This document shows positions 12,173 to 16,330 of a DNA stretch of 16,330 bases, piece by piece. A program made the position numbers and the translations under genes. The notes beneath the pieces are model-generated. The model saw nothing but the letters and a program-made list of their open reading frames with translations, was not told where the DNA came from and did no database searches. Positions within the stretch are counted from its first letter, which is position 1. Each line of letters begins with the position of its first letter. The DNA is from Halocaridina rubra (lineage: Eukaryota; Arthropoda; Malacostraca; Decapoda; Atyidae), in contig JAXCGZ010021068.1 of assembly GCA_037179515.1 (NCBI GenBank), positions 70,001-86,330 of the forward strand, in the 5' to 3' direction.

Positions 12173-12179
12173 TTTTTTT
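12173..12179 (-). promoter_or_regulatory. Candidate -1 frameshift A7 run inside ORF1
   Basis: The element strand reads AGA AAA AAA GTC TAA in the upstream ORF1 frame. A -1 slip on A AAA AAA avoids the stop and enters the frame encoding the rest of the conserved domain. Copy 1 has GAAAAAA at the same place (2927-2921) with the same frame relation, and the distance to the second heptamer is 134 bp in both. A deletion inherited from a common source is the main alternative. Confidence 0.35.
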
Positions 12180-12636
12180 CTCAACAATATTTCCCTACAT
12201 GTTTCCCCTCTCTCAAAGGTTACTTTTGTTGGTCTCGGCTTTCCTTCCCTGGAATATTTACCTAGTTGGTGTATGTTTACAATATCCTCAGGACCACAAA
12301 CTACTCCAAGCTTTCTTATCAGGTCTACAACCCTAGCTTTATTTTCTTCGAGTCTCTCCTGCCATGTTGGCTCCTGGGATTCGCTTATGCCCGAGATTAC
12401 CACTGTCTTCTCCTTATCAAGTGCCTGTCTGATGAGTGGGTTTGCCCTTTCCATCACAATGTCTTTCATTTTTTCGATTACTGTCTCTTTATAGTCAACT
12501 GTTTGTATGTTTTCCAGTGCCACCACCTTTACAGCCTCTTTTACTGCCACATTCCCCTTTAGTGCATCAGCAAAGGAAGTTTTCATGGCATCATTTTCCA
12601 TATTCAGCTCCTGGAACTCTTTTCTGAACTGTTCAA

Positions 12637-12652
12637 TGTGTGTGTGTGTGTG
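12637..12652. repeat. (TG)8 between CR1-like copies 2 and 3
   Basis: Sixteen bases of TG form the junction between the truncated 5' end of copy 2 and the 3' tail of copy 3. Confidence 0.93.
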
Positions 12653-12676
12653 ATTACCTAATTGATTACCTAATTG
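12653..12676. repeat. Two tandem copies of a 12-bp CR1-like tail unit
   Basis: The 12-mer ATTACCTAATTG occurs twice in direct succession (12653-12664 and 12665-12676). Copy 2 has one unit at 9059-9070. CR1/L2 LINEs often end in short tandem units, so this is probably the family's terminal repeat. Confidence 0.85.
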
Positions 12677-12681
12677 TGTTT

Positions 12682-12714
12682 ACGGGAAAGAGCCCAAAGC
12701 TCATATCTTCCCGT
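12682..12714 (-). other. 3' UTR bipartite hairpin of CR1-like copy 3
   Basis: The same ACGGGAA/TTCCCGT and GAGC/GCTC stems as in copy 2 (9076-9108), 33 nt long. The two differences from copy 2 fall in the bulge (GATAT) and the loop. Confidence 0.7.
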
Positions 12715-12738
12715 CTCCTGATCGGTTCCATTTTAGAC

Positions 12739-13548
12739 TTAGTGATATTTATCATACCTGTCCTTAAAACTATGGATTGAGATAGCATTAACTACCTCCT
12801 CGCTTAGCGAATTTCAATTATCAACTACTCTTACACTGAAAAAGTATTTCCTTACATCCTGCAAACAAGTTTTCTTACGAAGCTTCAAACTATGACCTCT
12901 AGTTCTAGAGCCAGCCATATCAAAATATCGATCCCTATCCACTCTATCATAACCATGAAGGAATTTAAAGACTGTCACCATATCCCCCCTCACTCTTCTA
13001 GCTTCGAGTGATGCTAAGTCTAATTCCCTCAGCCTCTCATCATAACTGAGATTGCGTATTTCTGGCACCAGTTTCGTGGCATGTCTTTGAACTTTTTCAA
13101 GCTTAGCTATGTGCTTTTTCAAGTGCGGATTCCAAAAGGGGCCTGCATATTCGAGTTTTGGCCTCACATAGGTTACATAAATATTTCTGAACATTTCCTT
13201 GTCCATGTGCCTGAAGGCTACCCTTACATTTGATAAGAATGCATATGCTGCCCTTACTATGCCATTTATATGTATTTCTGGAGACAAATCTGCCAGTATT
13301 TTTACTCCTAGATCTCTCTCATTTTCTGTCTCTTGAAGTTGTACTCCAGCCACCGAGTAGTCAAGCTTGGGCCTTCTTGCACTTGTACCCATTCTCATTA
13401 CCTTACATTTTGAAGCATTGAATTTCATTAGCCACTTTTCTGACCACTCATGCAGATTATTTAGATCCTCCTGAAGTTCTCTACCATTGTTCTCGATTTT
13501 TACTTTCTTTACAATCTTTGCATCATCTGCAAACATATTCATGAATGA
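12739..13548 (-). pseudogene. RT 3' fragment of CR1-like copy 3
   Basis: The frame starts at the truncation point with NMFADDAKIVKKVK, keeping the FADD catalytic box, and runs through the thumb region (LHEWSEKWLMKFN, CKVMRMG) and the CR1-type C-terminus (EIHINGIVRAAYAFL, FRNIYVTYVRPKLEYA). A TGA at 12816-12814 replaces the Trp codon found in copy 2 after RVVDN; the remaining C-terminal codons continue in frame beyond it. All domains upstream of FADD are missing. Confidence 0.88.
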
Positions 13549-16020
<2,472 letters not shown>

Positions 16021-16330
16021 TGATGCGGCCCAAAGGGATTTCTCGCACCTGCTAGCTCAGTGAAGTGTGGTGGATGGGTGTGAAGGGAGTTGCCATGTGA
16101 TGAAGTTGTGGGGGTAAACCAGCTGTGGTAGTCGGGCCTTATTGTAGAAAGTCCTTGCTCGACTACCTTTTGAGTGACCCAAGCAGGGTGGAAGGGGGGG
16201 GGGGAGATGTGGCAACCCTTTATCCTCAAGGAGCTGAGAGGAGTGGTTGAGGTGTGTGTGGATTATGGTGAATGCGCATTTCTTGTCTCGGCCACCCTCC
16301 TTACAAGGGGAAATGAGGCTTGTGTGTATA
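16021..16330 (+). other. 3' UTR of RTE-like copy C
   Basis: It contains an 11-bp stem (GGTAGTCGGGC 16127-16137 with GCTCGACTACC 16157-16167, one G-T pair, 19-nt loop), a G-rich run (about 16193-16204) and a terminal GGCCACCC... AAGGGG... GAGGC segment comparable to the end of copy A. Confidence 0.6.
16127..16167 (+). other. Strong hairpin in the 3' UTR of copy C
   Basis: An 11-bp stem with a 19-nt loop. Copy A has a hairpin at a comparable place after the coding region (7350-7388), but of different sequence. Confidence 0.65.

Larger units (their letters stand above)
11958..12635 (-). pseudogene. ORF1 (RNA-binding protein) of CR1-like copy 2, 5'-truncated
   Basis: The first frame is open from the truncation point to TAA at 12169-12167. 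It contains an Asp/Glu/Lys-rich helix, then VVISGISES and KLGVVCGPEDIVNIHQLG and PRPTKVTFERG, the pattern of the RRM-like and C-terminal region of CR1/L2 ORF1 proteins. The conserved domain then continues in the -1 frame (SLKDLQEFKEVFIRRY, a charged helix, EEQKKNFHYRV) to TAA at 11960-11958. The switch falls at an A7 run (12179-12173). Copy 1 has the same frame step. An ATG at 12601-12599 lies inside the frame, but the matching frame in copy 1 extends much further upstream, so I do not take it as the true start. Confidence 0.78.
12653..13548 (-). mobile_element. CR1-like LINE, copy 3 (3' fragment)
   Basis: This copy holds the 3' part of ORF2 from the FADD box to the stop region, the 3' UTR with the same bipartite hairpin (12714-12682), two tandem 12-bp tail units and (CA)8. 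By eye it is very similar to copy 2. Its match to copy 2 stops at 13548, where sequence switches to a different LINE on the opposite strand. Confidence 0.92.

Noticed and set aside
16090..16216. GTTGCCA / TGGCAAC inverted pair as another hAT terminus
   Set aside because: The match is only 7-8 bp, lies inside the LINE 3' UTR, and has no matching flanks.

Overview
The window looks like intergenic DNA from an animal genome, most likely an arthropod and plausibly a decapod crustacean. This is inferred from the style of the CR1-like and RTE-like LINEs and from the microsatellite load; no host gene is present to confirm it. I find no host protein-coding gene and no intact RNA gene. The window is a mosaic of decayed, mostly 5'-truncated non-LTR retrotransposons, an inverted array of tRNA-like repeats, and long simple repeats. 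The nine longest simple-repeat tracts add up to roughly 0.93 kb, almost 6% of the window.

Left third: positions 1 to about 3745 hold an old CR1-like LINE on the minus strand, cut by the window edge, with decayed ORF1, endonuclease and reverse transcriptase (RT). An AT-rich stretch without genes follows (3746-4654). At 4655 a hAT-like terminal motif begins; its inverted partner lies at 7778-7791, so 4655-7791 may be a composite non-autonomous DNA element. Inside it are a (TA)n tract, a palindromic array of ~277-bp monomers carrying tRNA-like pol III boxes (4945-6213, axis near 5561), a second (TA)n tract, a 5'-truncated RTE-like LINE (6328-7600) and a third (TA)n tract.

Middle: 7792-8924 has no gene but holds long (AAT)n and (TC)n tracts. 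(TA)n then (TG)n lead into a young, nearly complete CR1-like copy on the minus strand (9059-12636). It is joined head-to-tail through (TG)8 to a third, short copy of the same family (12653-13548).

Right third: a different RTE-like fragment on the plus strand (13549-14524) meets the third CR1 copy head-to-head, ends in (TA)n, and is followed by another RTE-like copy (14626-16330) whose 3' tail is just starting at the window edge.

How the parts relate: every LINE 3' end seen here runs into a dinucleotide repeat, and several 5' truncation points also sit on one, so elements are chained through microsatellites. The most interesting coding signal is in the CR1-like family. Both copies that carry the region share two successive -1 frame changes (within ORF1, then ORF1 to ORF2), each at a shift-prone A/T-rich heptamer, and the ORF2 frame has no AUG ahead of the endonuclease domain. 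This suggests programmed frameshifting or an inherited defect in the source element. Both CR1 3' ends form the same bipartite hairpin, with differences only in unpaired positions.
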